Assembly (NCBI RefSeq): GCF_027744825.2
Contig: NW_026527082.1
Span: 136,501-200,500 of the forward strand
DNA: 64,000 nt
Direction: 5' to 3'
Origin: Synchiropus splendidus
Taxonomy: Eukaryota; Chordata; Actinopteri; Syngnathiformes; Callionymidae
Shown here: positions 62,240 to 64,000 of the stretch, in pieces
How the letters are laid out: each line of letters begins with the position of its first letter
How positions within the stretch are numbered: position 1 is the stretch's first letter
The notes under the pieces: generated by a model
Database searches by the model: none
Told to the model about the DNA's origin: nothing
The model's input: the letters and a program-made list of their open reading frames with translations, nothing else
Made by a program: the position numbers and the translations under genes

Positions 62240-64000
62240 CACTATAGCAGAAAGGGTCTTTCTAGTAGTTGCACATCAAATCTAAACTGTCTGAAGTGTT
62301 TTTCCAAAGTTATCAACACTTTTATGTTTGGCGTTCCGAAACCCACCTTATCTCAGGCTGAAAAGCGTTTTTACGCATTGTGCCATAACTTTTCAGGGAA
62401 GCTTCAGAACATGAAATTTTAACCTCCCACTATAGCAGAAAGGGTCTTTCTAGTAGGTGCACATCAAATATAAGCTGTCTGAAGTGTTTTTCGAAAGTTA
62501 TCAACACTTTTATGTTTGGCGTTCCGAAACCCACCTTATCTCAGGCTGAAAAGCGTTTTTACGCATTGTGCCATAACTTTTCAGGGAAGCTTCAGAACAT
62601 GAAATTTTAACCTCCCACTATAGCAGAAAGGGTCTTTCTAGTAGTTGCACATCAAATCTAAGCTGTCTGAAGTGTTTTTCCAAAGTTATCAACACTTTTA
62701 TGTTTGGCGTTCCGAAACCCACCTTATCTCAGGCTGAAAAGCGTTTTTGTGCATTGTGCCATAACTTTTCAGGAAAGCTTCAGAACATGAAATTTTAACC
62801 TCCCACTATAGCAGAAAGGGTCTTTCTAGTAGTTGCACATCAAATCTAAACTGTCTGAAGTGTTTTTCCAAAGTTATCAACGCTTTTATGTTTGGCGTTC
62901 CGAAACCCACCTTATCTCAGGCTGAAAAGCGTTTTTACGCATTGTGCCATAACTTTTCAGGGAAGCTTCAGAACATGAAATTTTAACCTCCCACTATAGC
63001 AGAAAGGGTCTTTCTAGTAGGTGCACATCAAATCTAAGCTCTCTGAAGTGTTTTTCGAAAGTTATCAACACTTTTATGTTTGGCGTTCCGAAACCCACCT
63101 TATCTCAGGCTGAAAAGCGTTTTTGTGCATTGTGCCATAACTTTTCAGGGAAGCTTCAGAACATGAAATTTTAACCTCCCACTATAGCAGAAAGGGTCTT
63201 TCTAGTAGTTGCACATCAAATCTAAACTGTCTGAAGTGTTTTTCCAAAGTTATTAACACTTTTATGTTTGGCGTTCCGAAACCCACCTTATCTCAGGCTG
63301 AAAAGCGTTTTTGTGCATTGTGCCATAACTTTTCAGGGAAGCTTCAGAACATGAAATTTTAACCTCCCACTATAGCAGAAAGGGTCTTTCTAGTAGTTGC
63401 ACATCAAATCTAAACTGTCTGAAGTGTTTTTCCAAAGTTATTAACACTTTTATGTTTGGCGTTCCGAAACCCACCTTATCTCAGGCTGAAAAGCGTTTTT
63501 GTGCATTGTGCCATAACTTTTCAGGGAAGCTTCAGAACATGAAATTTTAACCTCCCACTATAGCAGAAAGGGTCTTTCTAGTAGTTGCACATCAAATCTA
63601 AACTGTCTGAAGTGTTTTTCCAAAGTTATTAACACTTTTATGTTTGGCGTTCCGAAACCCACCTTATCTCAGGCTGAAAAGCGTTTTTGTGCATTGTGCC
63701 ATAACTTTTCAGGGAAGCTTCAGAACATGAAATTTTAACCTCCCACTATAGTAGAAAGGGTCTTTCTAGTAGGTGCACATCAAATCTAAGCTGTCTGAAG
63801 TGTTTTTCGAAAGTTATCAACACTTTTATGTTTGGCGTTCCGAAACCCACCTTATCTCAGGCTGAAAAGCGTTTTTGTGCATTGTGCCATAACTTTTCAG
63901 GGAAGCTTCAGAACATGAAATTTTAACCTCCCACTATAGCAGAAAGGGTCTTTCTAGTAGTTGCACATCAAATCTAAGCTGTCTGAAGTGTTTTTCCAAA
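62240..64000 (+). repeat. Copy of the 46251-48011 block at the window end
   Basis: B E(ac) D' B C A A A E(gtagaaag) D' follows the order of 46251-48011, with the linked GTAGAAAG marker at 63751. The match runs to the last base, so the duplicated tract probably continues beyond the window. Confidence 0.86.
63932..64000 (+). repeat. Partial monomer cut by the window edge
   Basis: The first 69 bp of a monomer, class D or D' by its T30, G47, G50 and C66. The cut is the end of the supplied sequence, not a biological end of the array. Confidence 0.95.

Larger units (their letters stand above)
60921..63743 (+). repeat. 15-monomer HOR copy 2 (2823 bp)
   Basis: Tandem partner of 58097-60920. It differs by a 1-bp deletion in the D' monomer at 62053, by A instead of a D'-like monomer in position 5, and by CAACGCTTTT near 62879. 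The next monomer (63744) is an E with GTAGAAAG and no T insertion, so there is no third copy in register. Its last monomers also match 46251-47754, showing overlapping homologies. Confidence 0.92.
1..64000 (+). repeat. 188-bp satellite DNA array, 340 full monomers plus a fragment
   Basis: The sequence is a perfect head-to-tail array of one 188-bp unit, all on the same strand. Monomer starts (CACTATAGCA) fall at 1, 189, 377 and so on, with no phase change until 40609. After seven small indels the last start is at 63932, as predicted. By eye, neighbouring monomers differ at only a few bases. My count for the first monomer is 72 G+C of 188 (about 38%). The unit contains one HindIII site (AAGCTT, monomer positions 160-165) and three constant CpGs (93-94, 98-99, 127-128). 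No gene, transposon or unique DNA interrupts the array, so every stretch without a gene in this window holds this repeat. The length is close to a nucleosome repeat, as in many eukaryotic centromeric or heterochromatic satellites. Family and species are unrecognised, and the centromeric role is inference only. Confidence 0.99.

Noticed and set aside
1..64000. CRISPR array
   Set aside because: Repeats are 188 bp, directly abutting, without unique spacers, and no cas-like gene is present.
1..64000. Transposon, retrovirus or LTR remnants in the array
   Set aside because: Every base is accounted for by the 188-bp monomer and seven tiny indels, so there is no room for an inserted element.
1..64000. 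Naming the species or a published satellite family
   Set aside because: A HindIII-containing repeat of about 188 bp would fit families described in several animal groups, but I do not recognise this consensus and cannot search a database.
1..64000. A novel prokaryotic defence, biosynthetic or mobile gene system
   Set aside because: There are no genes, promoters or terminators that can be supported, and the array structure is typical of eukaryotic heterochromatin.

Overview
The whole window is one uninterrupted satellite-DNA array. A 188-bp monomer is repeated head to tail in a single orientation from base 1 to base 64000. In the phase starting at CACTATAGCA there are 340 complete monomers plus a 69-bp fragment (63932-64000). 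The arithmetic closes exactly: 340 x 188 = 63920, and seven small length changes (+1 four times, +4 twice, -1 once) add the remaining 11 bases. I found no gene, RNA gene, transposable element, unique spacer or inversion. A long homogeneous array of near-nucleosome-length monomers with higher-order structure points to constitutive heterochromatin of a eukaryotic nuclear chromosome (centromeric, pericentromeric, subtelomeric, B or sex chromosome). I do not recognise the satellite family and cannot name the species.

Monomer classes are defined by a few linked diagnostic positions (numbered from CACTATAGCA = 1): 30 T/G, 47 A/G, 50 G/C, 66 C/G/A, 75 T/C, 134-135 GT/AC and 159 G/A. I use: A (T30 A47 G50 C66 T75 GT G159), A' (A with A159), a (A with C75), B (T30 A47 C66 C75 AC134-135), C (G30 G47 C50 G66 C75), D (T30 G47 G50 A66 C75 A159), D' (D with C66), E (G30 G47 G50 G66), F (T30 G47 G50 G66 A159 plus a CTCTGG variant) and G (T30 G47 C50 plus a 1-bp insertion). 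The classes follow each other in recurring orders, so the array is a mosaic of related higher-order repeats (HORs) of 5, 8, 10, 15, 17, 24 and 25 monomers rather than one regular HOR.

Layout. 1-12.6 kb: 5-mer and 10-mer cassettes, with 189-2632 copied at 6769-9212. 12.6-18.2 kb: a shifted second copy of 3.6-8.8 kb with one extra monomer. 17.3-26.3 kb: a clean tandem duplication of a 4512-bp 24-mer. 26.3-37.6 kb: a more irregular mosaic with 940-bp and 3572-bp spacings. 37.6-45.5 kb: overlapping copies at 3197, 4701, 1880 and 1504 bp, with the first indel-bearing monomers. 45.5-53.4 kb: E/D/D'/B-rich mosaic. 53.4-57.2 kb: a distant copy of the 38-40 kb block with two chimeric monomers. 58.1-63.7 kb: a tandem 15-mer duplication (2824 and 2823 bp) carrying a 4-T insertion. 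The end of the window (62240-64000) repeats 46251-48011.

Open reading frames of 70-79 codons can be drawn across monomer junctions, but they exist only where a point substitution removes one in-frame stop from the satellite. They are not genes. The interest of the window lies in its recombination history (shared private mutations at fixed offsets, intramonomer fusion points, an indel family confined to one half) and in a few conserved or symmetric segments of the monomer. I found no sign of an undescribed protein-coding or RNA system.
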